A stretch of 64,000 bases of DNA from JAPEKQ01 sp964487295 (GCA_964487295.1 CAZAQL010000001.1:19722-83721), one strand, 5' to 3'; positions 1 to 10,697 are shown, counted from the stretch's first letter. Notes: generated by a model from the sequence alone, not told the origin. Numbers and translations: made by a program.

Positions 1-1
1 G

Positions 2-235
2 ACCAACGTCATGAACGATGAGCTCTCCGCCGTGCTCACTCAGCACATCAACGACCTTCCGCCCAACAACAGGATCGTGTTCGTGCTCCGGGACGTGCAC
101 GGTCTCTCGACCGACGAGACGGCCGGCGTGCTCGGGCTGACCGCCCCGGCGGTCAAGTCGAGGCTGCACCGGGCCAGGCTGTTTTTGCGCGAGCGCCTGT
201 CGGAGTACTACGCTCGTGGAGGGCCCCCCGCGTGA
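2..235 (+). CDS. ECF-type RNA polymerase sigma factor, C-terminal fragment
   Basis: The gene enters from the left edge; about 77 codons are visible. They hold sigma-70 region 4: a helix-turn-helix with 'HGLSTDETAGVLGLTAPAVKS' cut short here as residues around the 'LSTDETA...AVKSRLHRAR' signature, which binds the -35 element. Region 2 lies outside the window. The stop codon is followed 78 nt later by the S9 peptidase start, and a small zinc-finger protein comes after that, so a sigma / target / anti-sigma operon is plausible. Upstream partner genes cannot be seen. The family call rests on the 'FVLRDVHGLS' and 'SRLHRAR' motifs and is secure. Confidence 0.88.
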   Translation, partial: TNVMNDELSAVLTQHINDLPPNNRIVFVLRDVHGLSTDETAGVLGLTAPAVKSRLHRARLFLRERLSEYYARGGPPA

Positions 236-312
236 CACGTGAATCGTTCTGCGCGGTTCTGAATCGAAAGTGTGTTGCACAATCACTCAATCGGCAGCAA
301 GGAGGACGCAGA

Positions 313-2253
<1,941 letters not shown>

Positions 2254-2366
2254 GTCAACGAACCAGACGCGGAGCTTCCACCGCCAGCGATCTAGGGCGC
2301 GGTATGCGGGTCGCACCGGACACCCATGAAGCGGTGAAGCCATGCGTCGCAAGCGGGTGAGACACC

Positions 2367-2618
2367 ATGGACGAGAAGCACGATTGCGAAGGCTGTCTGG
2401 AGTTCCTTGAGGTCCTCTCGGAGTACTACGACGGGGAGCTCGACGAGGCGATCGCCACCAGGCTCGAGCTGCACATGCGAGAGTGCAAGCGGTGCGAGGC
2501 GGTCGTGCGGACGTTCAGGCAGACCATCGTGCACTACACGACGACCCGCTGTCGGAAGGTGCCTTCGAACGTGCACCAGGGGCTCATGAACGCCCTCAGG
2601 AAGTGCATGGAGGAGTAG
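2367..2618 (+). CDS. Small zf-HC2 (anti-sigma-like) zinc-finger protein
   Basis: An 83-residue protein with the H-x3-C-x2-C signature 'HMRECKRC' at about residues 34-41, preceded by 'EYYDGELDEA', the usual helix of zf-HC2/ZAS anti-sigma domains. Extra cysteines lie near the N terminus (C7, C10). There is no transmembrane segment, so if it is an anti-sigma factor it is a soluble one. It lies 113 nt after the S9 peptidase and close to the sigma factor at the left edge, its most likely partner. The ribosome site is weak (GGTGAG). A strong hairpin follows the stop. Role by family and context; partner inferred. Confidence 0.75.
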   Translation: MDEKHDCEGCLEFLEVLSEYYDGELDEAIATRLELHMRECKRCEAVVRTFRQTIVHYTTTRCRKVPSNVHQGLMNALRKCMEE

Positions 2619-2678
2619 CGGGCTCGGCGGCGGTGAGCCGGGCGCCCCGGCCTCACTCCGGCGAAGCAATGCGAGAGA

Positions 2679-2717
2679 CGCCCCGCGGGTCCCCGGACCC
2701 GCGGGGCGTTGCTTCTT
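2679..2717 (+). terminator. Rho-independent terminator-like hairpin
   Basis: Perfect 14-bp arms (2679-2692 and 2695-2708) with a 2-nt loop, GC-rich, followed by a pyrimidine/T-rich stretch (TTGCTTCTT). It closes the sigma / S9 / zinc-finger operon before hsp20. The rest of 2619-2915 shows no gene. Confidence 0.72.
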
Positions 2718-2915
2718 CCCCGGCGCGCTGCGCCGCCCGGAGCGAGCCGCTGCGTCCGCCAGGACCCTCGCGGCGTCGCGTTTTTCCGCGACCGATCTTC
2801 GCGATTCGCATCGAAAGGGATGAGCGGTGGATGTCCGGAAGCGCGGGCTCGGCCGCTCTCTGAGCGTGAGCAGTTGTTCACATCGACCTCAGGACGGAAG
2901 GGAGGTGTTGGTTCA

Positions 2916-3371
2916 ATGGAACTCGTCAAATGGAGGCCGAGAAAGGACGTTCTGAGCGTCCACGATGAGCTCGATCGTGCTATGGATCGGCTCCTCCGGG
3001 GCTGGGTGCCCGCCAACTCCTACGCCGGCCTCGACTGGAGCCCGAGCGTCGACATCGCCGAGAGCGACGACCGGTTCGTGGTGAAGGCCGAGGTGCCCGG
3101 CGTCGACAAGGACGACATCGAGATCAGTCTCGTCGACGGCAACCTCGTCATTCAGGGAGAGAAGAAGCAGGAGAGTGAGGAAGAGGGCAGGAACTTCTAT
3201 CGGGTGGAGCGCAGCTACGGCTCGTTCAAGCGCGTCTTCGCCCTGCCCGCCCGCGTCGACATGGACCAGGTCAAGGCGTCCTACGAGGACGGCGTGCTCT
3301 CCGTCGTCATCCCGAAGTCCGGGGAGGCGAAGAGCAAGAAGATCCGGATCGAGAAGCCGGAGAAGGTCTAG
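2916..3371 (+). CDS. Hsp20/alpha-crystallin small heat shock protein
   Basis: A 151-residue small heat-shock chaperone that would hold unfolding proteins in oligomers without ATP. The alpha-crystallin domain spans about residues 42-140. It opens with 'WSPSVDIAESDD', carries 'AEVPGVDKDDI' and ends with the diagnostic G-V-L-S-V-V-I-P-K motif; the short charged tail ends 'RIEKPEKV'. It has no I-x-I tail, as in many archaeal/bacterial class members. The ATG at 2916 is preceded by GGAGGTG with good spacing; an upstream in-frame extension is not needed. It stands alone between two terminators. No CIRCE element was recognised upstream. Confidence 0.95.
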   Translation: MELVKWRPRKDVLSVHDELDRAMDRLLRGWVPANSYAGLDWSPSVDIAESDDRFVVKAEVPGVDKDDIEISLVDGNLVIQGEKKQESEEEGRNFYRVERSYGSFKRVFALPARVDMDQVKASYEDGVLSVVIPKSGEAKSKKIRIEKPEKV

Positions 3372-3455
3372 GCCGAATCCCGGTCCGAGGGCCGGGTGGC
3401 GTCCGGCGGTTCGCGTCGGACGTCGGACCCGCCCGAGGACGGTCGACAACTGAGA

Positions 3456-3481
3456 GGGGCGGCCTCGCGGCCGCCCCTTCC
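3456..3481 (+). terminator. Rho-independent terminator-like hairpin after hsp20
   Basis: Nine-base arms GGGGCGGCC / GGCCGCCCC (3456-3464, 3469-3477) with a TCGC loop and a short TTCC tail. It sits 84 nt after the hsp20 stop and immediately before the promoter of the next gene. Confidence 0.7.
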
Positions 3482-3483
3482 GC

Positions 3484-3512
3484 TTGTTTGCGCCGCGCTC
3501 CGGGGCTAAGAT
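3484..3512 (+). promoter_or_regulatory. Putative sigma-70-type promoter of the flavoprotein gene
   Basis: TTGTTT, 17 bp, TAAGAT. It lies directly after the hsp20 terminator and 51 nt before the ATG at 3564. Confidence 0.5.
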
Positions 3513-3563
3513 GGTTTCAAGCAGCAGTGTCCGCGATGCGCCCGTCTCACGCAGGAGGTGATC

Positions 3564-5024
3564 ATGCCGCCAGAGATGAAGCGAGGAGGCAGGCTCGTCG
3601 TGATCGGCGGCGACGCCGCGGGGATGAGCGCCGCGAGCCGGGCCAGGAGGCTTCGCCCGGACGTGGAGATCGTCGTGCTTGAGCGAGGAGAGATCGTCTC
3701 CTACGGCGCCTGTTCGCTGCCGTACTACGTCGCCGGACTGGTGCCGTCCCGCGACGACCTCATCGTTCATGATCCCGACTTCTTCCGTCGCGAACGGCAT
3801 ATCGACGTCCGCACCGGGGCCGATGTCGTGGCCGTGCATCCGCGGGAACGGACCGTCCTGTGCAGTACCGCTCTCGGCGAGGAGTCGTTGACCTACGACG
3901 CTCTCGTCATCGCAACAGGCGCGAAGCCCGTGAGGCCGCGGCTCCCGGGCGTCGACCTGCCGGGCGTCTTCACGCTCAGGTCCGTTCCCGACGGCGACGC
4001 CATTCGAGAGCGGCTGCGCTCTCTCGGGGCCCCCGAGCCCTCAGTCACGGGGAGCATCGACGGCACGCTCGAGGATCCTCCGGCAACGTCGCCTCCTCAC
4101 GGGACGATCCGCGCGACGGTCGTCGGCGGCGGGTACATCGGACTGGAGATGGCCGAGGCTCTCGTCGCTCGGGGCGCGCGCGTGACGGTCATCGAACTCC
4201 TTCCGCGCGTTCTGTCGACATACGATCCCGACATGAGCGACCTTGTTCTCCGGGAGCTTCTGGACCGACAGGTGATCGTACGGACCGGAACGGGCGTCGA
4301 GGCGTTCGAGGCCGGCGAGGACGGGAGCGTCGGCTTCGTGCTCGCCGGCGGTCAGAGGCTCGCCACGGACATCGCTGTACTCGCCGTCGGCGTGAGGCCG
4401 CGCGTCGAGCTGGCCCGCGACGCCGGGATCGAGCTCGGCCGAACGGGCGCGATCGCCGTCGACCCGCGACAGGTCACGAGCGAGCCCGCGGTGCTCGCCG
4501 CGGGCGACTGCGCCGAGTCGCCTCACATCGTGACGGGCAGATCGGCGTGGATCCCGCTGGGCACGACGGCGAACAAGCAGGGGCGGCTCGCGGGTGAGAA
4601 CGCTGTCGGTGGCGATGCGCGTTTCGGAGGCGTCGCCGGGACCAACGTGACGAAGATCTTCGGCCTCGAGGCGGCGCAGACAGGGCTCTCGACCGAGGCC
4701 GCCGAGAACGAGGGCATGGAGCCCGACTCCGTCCGCATCACGGGGGCGACGCGCTCGCATGCGTATCCCGGCGGCGGCAGGATCACGGTCAAGCTCATCT
4801 TCGAGCGCGGCTCCGGCCGGCTGCTCGGAGCGCAGCTCGTCGGGGCGGAGGGCGTCGCCAAGCGCGTGGACATCCTCGCGGCGGCGCTCGCCGCGGGCAT
4901 GCGCGTCCACGACGTCGCGGCGCTCGATCTGAGCTACGCGCCCCCGTTCGCTCCGGTGTGGGATCCCGTCCTGATCGCGGCGAACCAGGCAGTGAAGAAA
5001 CACGCGTCGGGACGCGACGAGTAG
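3564..5024 (+). CDS. FAD-dependent pyridine nucleotide-disulfide oxidoreductase, CoA-disulfide reductase / NADH oxidase type
   Basis: A 486-residue flavoprotein. The N-terminal FAD motif is 'GGDAAGMSAAS'. The redox cysteine C50 sits in 'SYGACSLPYYVAG', the single-cysteine signature of CoA-disulfide reductases and NADH oxidases. The NAD(P)H motif is 'VVGGGYIGLEMAE', and a C-terminal dimerisation domain follows (about 365-470). There is no rhodanese domain. A stretch of about 30 residues before the NAD motif ('GAPEPSVTGS...') is longer than usual. The likely reaction is NAD(P)H reduction of CoA disulfide, a persulfide or O2; the sequence alone does not decide which. AGGAGG is optimally placed before the ATG. 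It follows hsp20, so a stress or redox role fits. Confidence 0.88.
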   Translation: MPPEMKRGGRLVVIGGDAAGMSAASRARRLRPDVEIVVLERGEIVSYGACSLPYYVAGLVPSRDDLIVHDPDFFRRERHIDVRTGADVVAVHPRERTVLCSTALGEESLTYDALVIATGAKPVRPRLPGVDLPGVFTLRSVPDGDAIRERLRSLGAPEPSVTGSIDGTLEDPPATSPPHGTIRATVVGGGYIGLEMAEALVARGARVTVIELLPRVLSTYDPDMSDLVLRELLDRQVIVRTGTGVEAFEAGEDGSVGFVLAGGQRLATDIAVLAVGVRPRVELARDAGIELGRTGAIAVDPRQVTSEPAVLAAGDCAESPHIVTGRSAWIPLGTTANKQGRLAGENAVGGDARFGGVAGTNVTKIFGLEAAQTGLSTEAAENEGMEPDSVRITGATRSHAYPGGGRITVKLIFERGSGRLLGAQLVGAEGVAKRVDILAAALAAGMRVHDVAALDLSYAPPFAPVWDPVLIAANQAVKKHASGRDE

Positions 5025-5092
5025 ACAGGCCCGCGCGGTCCGGGTCGTCCGTGCCGCGCGACAACAGGCCGTTCGGAGGCAGGTGGGTCTTC

Positions 5093-6895
5093 ATGAGCAA
5101 CGGGTCGGAAGCAGACTCGGGCCGCCCGGCGGGCGACCCCGTGAACAGCGGTCGGGAGGACGGGACCGACGCCAGGGAGGCGGGCTCCACCATCCGGGGC
5201 ATTCCGGTGTCGCCGGGCGTCGTTCATGGCCCGGTGATGCTGTTCGGCGACATTCTCGACGAGGTCGAGACTCGCGTCATCCAACCGTCGGAGGTCGACG
5301 CTGAGATCGAGCGGCTCCGCGAGGCCATCAGGCTCGTGAAGGAGGAGCTGGCGCGGGACGCCGAACGCATCTCCGGTCAGCTCGGCCAGAGCGAGGCCGA
5401 CATCTTCCTCGTTCACACGATGATCCTTGAGGACAAGAAGCTCGTCGAGGAGATCGAGGAGCGCATTCGCACCGAGCTCATCAACGCCGATGCCGTCGTC
5501 GCCCAGGAGATGAAGCGGGTCAGTGGCGTGCTCCGCGCGTCGGATGATGCCTATCTCATGGACCGTTCGTACGATGTCACCGACATCGGGAAGCGCGTGA
5601 TCGAGCGCATGCTCGGGGTCTGGGCGCACTGTCCCCTGACTCACCCGATGATCATCGTCGCGCGCGAGCTTCGGGCGTCGGACACGGTGTCGATGGACCG
5701 CGGGAGAGTCCTCGGCTTCGTCACCGAGATGGGCGGCCGGCAGGCGCACGCGGCGATCCTGGCGCGCTCGCTGGGCGTGCCGGCGATCGTGGGGGCGCAC
5801 GGGATCGTGGACCGGGTACGCTCCGGCGACACGCTCGCCGTCGACGGCTCGACGGGCGAGGTCCTGATCAACCCGTCGACCGACGTCCTCGCCCGGTACA
5901 TGCAGAAGCAGGAGCAGGAGGCACTCGACTGGGCCGCGCTGGCGCCGTATCGCGAGGCGGTAACGCGGACGGCCGATGGGACCCGCATCGAGCTCATGGC
6001 CAACATCAGCACGCCGGAGGAGTCGGTGGCGGCCACCGCTCTCGCCGTCGACGGTGTCGGACTGTTCCGGACCGAGATCCCGTTCATCGAGGCCGGTTTC
6101 TATCTGAGTGAGGACGCGCAGTACGCGGTCTACCGGAAGGCCGTCGAGGGCGTGGGCCGGGGCCCCCTGACGATCCGGACGCTCGATGTGGGCGGCGACA
6201 AGTTCATAGGTCGCGAGAATCCTCTCGCGGAGCACAATCCGCACCTGGGGTACCGGTCGATCCGCGTGTCGCTCGACCACCCCGACGTCTTCCTCGAGCA
6301 GCTGCGCGCGATCCTGCGGGCCGGCGCGCATGGCGAGGTCAGACTGCTTCTTCCCATGGTGTCGGGAATGGGGGAACTCCGCGCGGCACGGGATTTGCTC
6401 GATCAGGCGCGGGCATCGCTCGCGAAGGACGGAGTGCCGCACGCTCCGAACGTGCCGGTCGGGGTGATGATCGAGATCCCCTCGGCCGTGATGGTCGCCG
6501 ACCGGCTCGCGGCCGAGAGCGACTTCCTGAGCATCGGAACGAACGACCTGGTTCAGTACGCGCTGGCCGTCGATCGAGGGAACACGTACGTCGACCATCT
6601 CTATCGGCCGTACGACCCCGCCGTGCTCGCGCTCATCGACCGGACCGTGCGCGCGGCGCGGGACGCCGGCAAGCCGGTCGCGGTCTGCGGGGAGATGGCC
6701 GGCGTGACCGAGTACATCCCCCTGCTGCTCGGCCTCGGGGTGCGCGAGTTCTCGGTCGCCATGAGCAGGATCCTCTTCGCGAGACGCGCGATCGCTCTGA
6801 CCGACCTTGCCGAGGCTGAAGCCCTCGCCGCCCGGGCGCTCGGCGCCTCGACGGCGGCCGAGGTCGCCCTGGAACTCGGCATCAAGGGAGCATGA
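5093..6895 (+). CDS. ptsI: Phosphoenolpyruvate-protein phosphotransferase (PTS enzyme I)
   Basis: A 600-residue cytosolic enzyme that moves phosphate from PEP to HPr. The phosphorylated histidine is H219 in 'GGRQAHAAILARSLG'. The PEP-binding C-terminal barrel has 'GLFRTE', 'SIGTNDLVQYAL' and the acid/base cysteine C532 in 'VCGEMAG'. A hydrophilic extension of about 35 residues precedes the domain, making it longer than the usual 570 residues. The ATG at 5093 has GGAGG/AGGTGG upstream; an in-frame extension into the flavoprotein gene is rejected. No HPr, HPr kinase or EII gene lies in the window, so sugar transport or a regulatory PTS cannot be told apart. It is translationally close to the next gene. 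Confidence 0.93.
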   Translation: MSNGSEADSGRPAGDPVNSGREDGTDAREAGSTIRGIPVSPGVVHGPVMLFGDILDEVETRVIQPSEVDAEIERLREAIRLVKEELARDAERISGQLGQSEADIFLVHTMILEDKKLVEEIEERIRTELINADAVVAQEMKRVSGVLRASDDAYLMDRSYDVTDIGKRVIERMLGVWAHCPLTHPMIIVARELRASDTVSMDRGRVLGFVTEMGGRQAHAAILARSLGVPAIVGAHGIVDRVRSGDTLAVDGSTGEVLINPSTDVLARYMQKQEQEALDWAALAPYREAVTRTADGTRIELMANISTPEESVAATALAVDGVGLFRTEIPFIEAGFYLSEDAQYAVYRKAVEGVGRGPLTIRTLDVGGDKFIGRENPLAEHNPHLGYRSIRVSLDHPDVFLEQLRAILRAGAHGEVRLLLPMVSGMGELRAARDLLDQARASLAKDGVPHAPNVPVGVMIEIPSAVMVADRLAAESDFLSIGTNDLVQYALAVDRGNTYVDHLYRPYDPAVLALIDRTVRAARDAGKPVAVCGEMAGVTEYIPLLLGLGVREFSVAMSRILFARRAIALTDLAEAEALAARALGASTAAEVALELGIKGA

Positions 6896-6896
6896 A

Positions 6897-9290
6897 CTGA
6901 ACTACCGGATTCGTACAGACACCCTTCGGACAGCGCTTGTCGCGACCGTCGCGCTGGTCCTGGCGCTCGGGGCGTCCGAGGCGGACGCACGCTGGCGTGC
7001 GACCGCCGACTCCCTCTACGCGGTGGCCGAGCTCCATTACCAGGGGTCTGACTTCGTCACCGCGGCGCGTCTCTATGGAGACATCACGGTCCTCCTCGAC
7101 GAGCAGGAGGAGGCCGGGCTCGGATCGTACTTCGAGAAGCTCGGCGCCCGGGCCGCCTTCCTCAAGGCGCGGGCGTTCGAACGGGCGGGAGACTGGGAGC
7201 AGGCGGAGAAGGCATACGCCTCGGCGCTCCCCCTGATGCGGCCCATCGGCGACGCCGTCAACTTCCGCATGGCCGTCTGCCGGCTCGAGCAGGACGACCT
7301 CGAGGGCGCGACATCGCTCCTGCGCGCGATCGTCGAGGACGGCGAGGAGACCTCGTTCGACGAACGGGCGGTCGAGGCGCTCGGCGACGCGCACCGCCGC
7401 TTCTCGGAGTGGGACCTGGCCATCCAGTGGTATCGCCTGCTGCTGGCAAGGGCGCCATCCTACGACGAGCAGGCGCGAATCCACACCAGCATCGGGATGA
7501 CGCACGAGGCTCGCGGCGACCGCGAGACCGCGATGCGCAGCTACGCCAGGGTCGTTGACGAGTTCCCCCGCTCGCGGCACGCGCACGATGCGATGAAGGA
7601 GGCCAGGAAGCTCTCTCGCTCATTCACCGATCGCTACCACCAGGGTCTTGTCCTCTACAACCGGAGGCTCTACGCCGACGCCGCCGAGTTCTTCGAGCAC
7701 TACATCAGAAACGACGACGATGCGACATGGCGGCTCGAGGCTACCTACTACCTCGGACGCGCGAACCAGCGGCTCGGACGATACGATGCCGCCGCGAAGC
7801 ACTACGCGGCCGCGATCGCTATCGGCGAGGGCGACGGGGGCGGAGACGGTACGGCGACGCCCGACAGCGAGGAGTACCATCTCGCCTGGCAGCGCCTCGC
7901 CTACGCGCGGCGCGTGCTGGGAGACGCCCAGGCCTGCCTGTGCACGTACGACGACTACGTGGCGAGGCACCCGTCCGCCGACCACGCCGCAGACGTGCTC
8001 TGGGAGAAGGCGCGCTTCCTCGAGGACGAGAAGCGATGGGACGAGGCCGCGGAGGTCTTCGCCCTGCTCGCGGAGCGCTATCCGCATACGGAGAGGGCCG
8101 GTGACGCGCGATTCCGACGTGGGCTCGTGCTCTACAAGAACGGCGACCGCGAGGCCGCCGAGGCGGCGTTCACGCGCGACGCGTCCGTCGCGCGCGGGGA
8201 GGACCTCGCCCGCGCCGCCTACTGGCTCGGGAAGACCCGCGAGGCGCTCGGCCATCGGCGCCAGCCGCTCGTCGACTACCGGCGGGCCCGCGAGAGCGCG
8301 CCGGACTCGTACTACGGAAGACGGGCGTCGGAGAGCCTCGTGCGACTCGGGGTCGTGGATCCGGCGCCGGAGCGGGACCCTTCCACGGCCGCGCTCCGCA
8401 GGGCGCGCGTTCGCCCGGCCTGGGCGAACGGACCGGGCCGTGACTACGGCGCGTGGCTCGCCACGTGGGCCGAGCGCACCTACGTCCCGATCGAGTACAT
8501 CGCCGTCCGGGAGCGGCTCATGGCGGACCGGTGGTTCGTCAGGGCCGACCATCTGCGCGCCGTCCACATGGACGAGAACGCGGAGGAGGAGTTCTCACGG
8601 CTGGAAGAGAGCACGGCGTCGGATCCCACGATGCTCTCCATGCTCGTGGACTACTACGAGCGTTCGGGGCTCAACCGCCGCGGCATCCGCCTCGCCGAGC
8701 GCATCCTGCGCATGTCTCCCGTCGAGAACGCGAGTGAGGCGCCGGTGTATCTCGCCGAGCGCATCTTCCCACGGCATTTCGAGGACGTCGTCGAGCCCGA
8801 GTGCTTCGAGCGCGGGGTCGACGCGAACCTCTACTACGGGCTGATGCGGCAGGAGAGCGTCTTCGAGTCCGACGCGGTCTCGTGGGTGGGGGCGCGAGGG
8901 CTCTCGCAGATCATGCCCGCGACAGGCCGGTGGATCGCACGTCGTATCGATCACGGGCGGTTCCGGCTGGATCACCTCATGGACCCCTCGACGAACATCC
9001 GCTTCGGCGCGTACTACCTCGCCGAGCAGCTCGCTGAGTTCCAGGGCGATCCCCTCAGGGCACTCGCGGCCTACAACGGGGGACCGCGCAACGTCCCGCG
9101 GTGGTGGGGATACGGTGGGTGCGACGACGTTGACGTGTTCGTGGAGGACATCGGATACGCCGAGACCTCGGACTACGTGCGTCGCGTCTACGCCTACTGG
9201 CGTCTGTACGAGGAGATCTACGGGCGTTCTCCGGCGCCGGCGGCCGCAACCCCGTCATTCCGACCGGCGTCCGCCGCTTCGTCATCCTGA
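6897..9290 (+). CDS. Soluble lytic murein transglycosylase with TPR-like N-terminal region
   Basis: About 797 residues. It carries an export signal (hydrophobic stretch, then 'ASEADA'), a long alpha-helical TPR superhelix (about 30-590) and a C-terminal SLT domain. Catalytic Glu653 lies in 'LMRQESVFES', followed by 'GLSQIMPATG' and 'ALAAYNGGP'. It would cleave peptidoglycan to 1,6-anhydro products in the periplasm. The start is unusual: in the coding frame the only codon after GGGAG with correct spacing is CTG at 6897, while the expected ATG at 6892, overlapping the ptsI stop, reads M-N-stop. TTG at 6807 is an alternative inside ptsI. The 3' end runs into a 27-bp tandem repeat and overlaps the convergent DUF2752 gene by 73 bp. 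Confidence 0.88.
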   Translation: MNYRIRTDTLRTALVATVALVLALGASEADARWRATADSLYAVAELHYQGSDFVTAARLYGDITVLLDEQEEAGLGSYFEKLGARAAFLKARAFERAGDWEQAEKAYASALPLMRPIGDAVNFRMAVCRLEQDDLEGATSLLRAIVEDGEETSFDERAVEALGDAHRRFSEWDLAIQWYRLLLARAPSYDEQARIHTSIGMTHEARGDRETAMRSYARVVDEFPRSRHAHDAMKEARKLSRSFTDRYHQGLVLYNRRLYADAAEFFEHYIRNDDDATWRLEATYYLGRANQRLGRYDAAAKHYAAAIAIGEGDGGGDGTATPDSEEYHLAWQRLAYARRVLGDAQACLCTYDDYVARHPSADHAADVLWEKARFLEDEKRWDEAAEVFALLAERYPHTERAGDARFRRGLVLYKNGDREAAEAAFTRDASVARGEDLARAAYWLGKTREALGHRRQPLVDYRRARESAPDSYYGRRASESLVRLGVVDPAPERDPSTAALRRARVRPAWANGPGRDYGAWLATWAERTYVPIEYIAVRERLMADRWFVRADHLRAVHMDENAEEEFSRLEESTASDPTMLSMLVDYYERSGLNRRGIRLAERILRMSPVENASEAPVYLAERIFPRHFEDVVEPECFERGVDANLYYGLMRQESVFESDAVSWVGARGLSQIMPATGRWIARRIDHGRFRLDHLMDPSTNIRFGAYYLAEQLAEFQGDPLRALAAYNGGPRNVPRWWGYGGCDDVDVFVEDIGYAETSDYVRRVYAYWRLYEEIYGRSPAPAAATPSFRPASAASSS

Positions 9291-9862
9291 CCGGCGTCCG
9301 CTACCCTGTCGTCCTGACCGGCGTCCGCCACCCCATCGTCCTGACCGGCGTCCGCCACCCCATCGTCCTGACCGGCGTCCGCCGGGGATGTGACCGTTCG
9401 ATCCGCCCAATCCTCCACTTCGAGGATCACGTCAGCGTCGTTTTTCGTCTGCGTCGCCAGCACGTAGGCCCAGTTCGCGGCCACCGCGACGAGCACGACG
9501 GCCCAGGCGACGAGACGCTCCCGTCGCGAGAGCGTCACGCGCAACACGGCGCCGCGGGCGAGCCTGGCGACGCCCAGCACAGCGGCCGCGGGGATCACGA
9601 CGAGGATGATCAGCGCATCGAGCGGGTTGGTCCTCAGAGCGAGCCCTGGGTGGCCCCTCAGTACGGCGCCGGTGCCTCGCAGAAATCCACACGTGGGACA
9701 GGGAAGACCTGTCAGTCTGCGAAAGAGGCAGATGACGGGACCGTCCCAGTGCGCGGTAGAGAGCGCGGCGAAGAGCCCGAACGCCAGGATGAGCAGGGCC
9801 GCCGCGACCGCGAGTCGGGGTGGCCGCGGTGCGCCGTTAATGCGTTCGAGTCGGATCCTCAC
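9218..9862 (-). CDS. DUF2752 membrane protein with repetitive acidic tail
   Basis: A 214-residue protein. The DUF2752 signature is clear: 'CLFRRLTGLPCPTCGFLRG' with the C-P-x-C-G motif, then 'NPLDAL'. Three hydrophobic segments (about 18-36, 84-105 and 118-137) predict an inner-membrane location. The function of the family is unknown. After about residue 160 the protein becomes a low-complexity tail of nine-residue A-D-A-G-Q-D-D units encoded by the 27-bp repeats. Its length may vary between strains, and it may be dispensable. The start is GTG with AGGA upstream. It is the last gene of the iscU operon, 31 nt after the preceding membrane protein, and overlaps the convergent transglycosylase gene. 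Confidence 0.85.
   Translation of the reverse strand: MRIRLERINGAPRPPRLAVAAALLILAFGLFAALSTAHWDGPVICLFRRLTGLPCPTCGFLRGTGAVLRGHPGLALRTNPLDALIILVVIPAAAVLGVARLARGAVLRVTLSRRERLVAWAVVLVAVAANWAYVLATQTKNDADVILEVEDWADRTVTSPADAGQDDGVADAGQDDGVADAGQDDRVADAGQDDEAADAGRNDGVAAAGAGERP
9254..9383. repeat. 27-bp tandem repeat, about 4.8 copies
   Basis: The core GACCGGCGTCC recurs at exactly 27-bp spacing (9262, 9289, 9316, 9343, 9370). On the minus strand it encodes a nine-residue repeat (V-A-D-A-G-Q-D-D-G type) in the DUF2752 protein tail. On the plus strand the first copies form the last codons of the transglycosylase gene. Confidence 0.92.
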
Positions 9863-9893
9863 GACGAATCCTGCCGGCTCACACCTCGCATCC

Positions 9894-10265
9894 CTACCAG
9901 CCGGAACCGATGGCGGCCATGATGAAGGCGAAGTACGCGGCGTAGATGATGAGCGCGAGCGCCTGCAGCGCCGTGCCGACGATGCCGCAGATCATGCCGG
10001 CGCGCGTCAGGTCGGTGCCGGCGGGGTCACGGAGCCCCTCCCGCATCTCGCGGAGGTCACCGGAGCCCATGACCCAGGCCATGATGCCCAGGATCGCGCC
10101 GATGCACGGGATGACGAGCGACAGGATGCCGAGAACGAGAATGACGGCCCCGCGCTGAGGATTCATGGGAGCGGCTGAGGTCGACACGTTCTGTGTGATG
10201 GCCGCCTCCGGGAGGTTGGGATCCCGCGGCGACTGCTCCGGAGTGCGCTGCGAAGACTCCTCCAT
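9894..10265 (-). CDS. DUF4190-like small membrane protein (paralog A)
   Basis: A 123-residue protein. It has a hydrophilic, Q/S/P-rich N-terminal tail (about 35 residues), two hydrophobic helices separated by a cytosolic or periplasmic loop, and a short C terminus ending in G-W. The loop 'DLREMREGLRDPAG' followed by 'LTRAGMICGI' is identical or nearly so in the neighbouring gene, so the two are tandem duplicates. The layout matches DUF4190, a family of unknown function. AGGAG lies well placed before the ATG. It lies 88 nt after paralog B in the iscU operon. No catalytic residues are evident. Confidence 0.75.
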   Translation of the reverse strand: MEESSQRTPEQSPRDPNLPEAAITQNVSTSAAPMNPQRGAVILVLGILSLVIPCIGAILGIMAWVMGSGDLREMREGLRDPAGTDLTRAGMICGIVGTALQALALIIYAAYFAFIMAAIGSGW

Positions 10266-10353
10266 GGTGTCTCCTGGTCGTGCGGGAGACGCCCCCGCCC
10301 CCGACGAGGGAGAGGGGGCGTCCCCGCGGTCCGGCCGTCGTCGACGGCGGTCG

Positions 10354-10695
10354 CTACCAGCCGCCGGAAGCGGCGCCGATGGCGACGGCGAAGATCCAGA
10401 TGATGAGCACGAGGACGTTGATCGCCACCGAGATGATCCCGCAGATCATGCCGGCGCGCGTCAGACCCTCGCCCGCGGGATCTCTGAGTCCCTCGCGCAT
10501 CTCGCGGAGGTCGCTCGACCCCATTACCCAGGCAATGATGCCCGTGATGACACAGACCACGAGGCCGATGATGCCCAGCGCCAGGATGACGCCGCCGCGG
10601 TGCGGCTGCATCATCCGGGGCGTTCCACCCACCGGCTGCTGCGCCGCAGGCTGCGCCTGCTGTCCCTGCGACTCGTACTGCGGGGTCTCCTGCAT
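10354..10695 (-). CDS. DUF4190-like small membrane protein (paralog B)
   Basis: A 113-residue protein built like paralog A: a Q/P-rich tail, two hydrophobic segments, the shared 'DLREMREGLRDPAG' loop, 'LTRAGMICGI' and a C-terminal G-G-W. The ATG at 10695 is chosen because GAGGAG lies just upstream, inside the end of iscU, and because the tail then matches paralog A. Only 2 nt separate it from the iscU stop, so translation is probably coupled. Function unknown. Its constant association with iscU would need checking in relatives. Confidence 0.78.
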   Translation of the reverse strand: MQETPQYESQGQQAQPAAQQPVGGTPRMMQPHRGGVILALGIIGLVVCVITGIIAWVMGSSDLREMREGLRDPAGEGLTRAGMICGIISVAINVLVLIIWIFAVAIGAASGGW

Positions 10696-10697
10696 GG

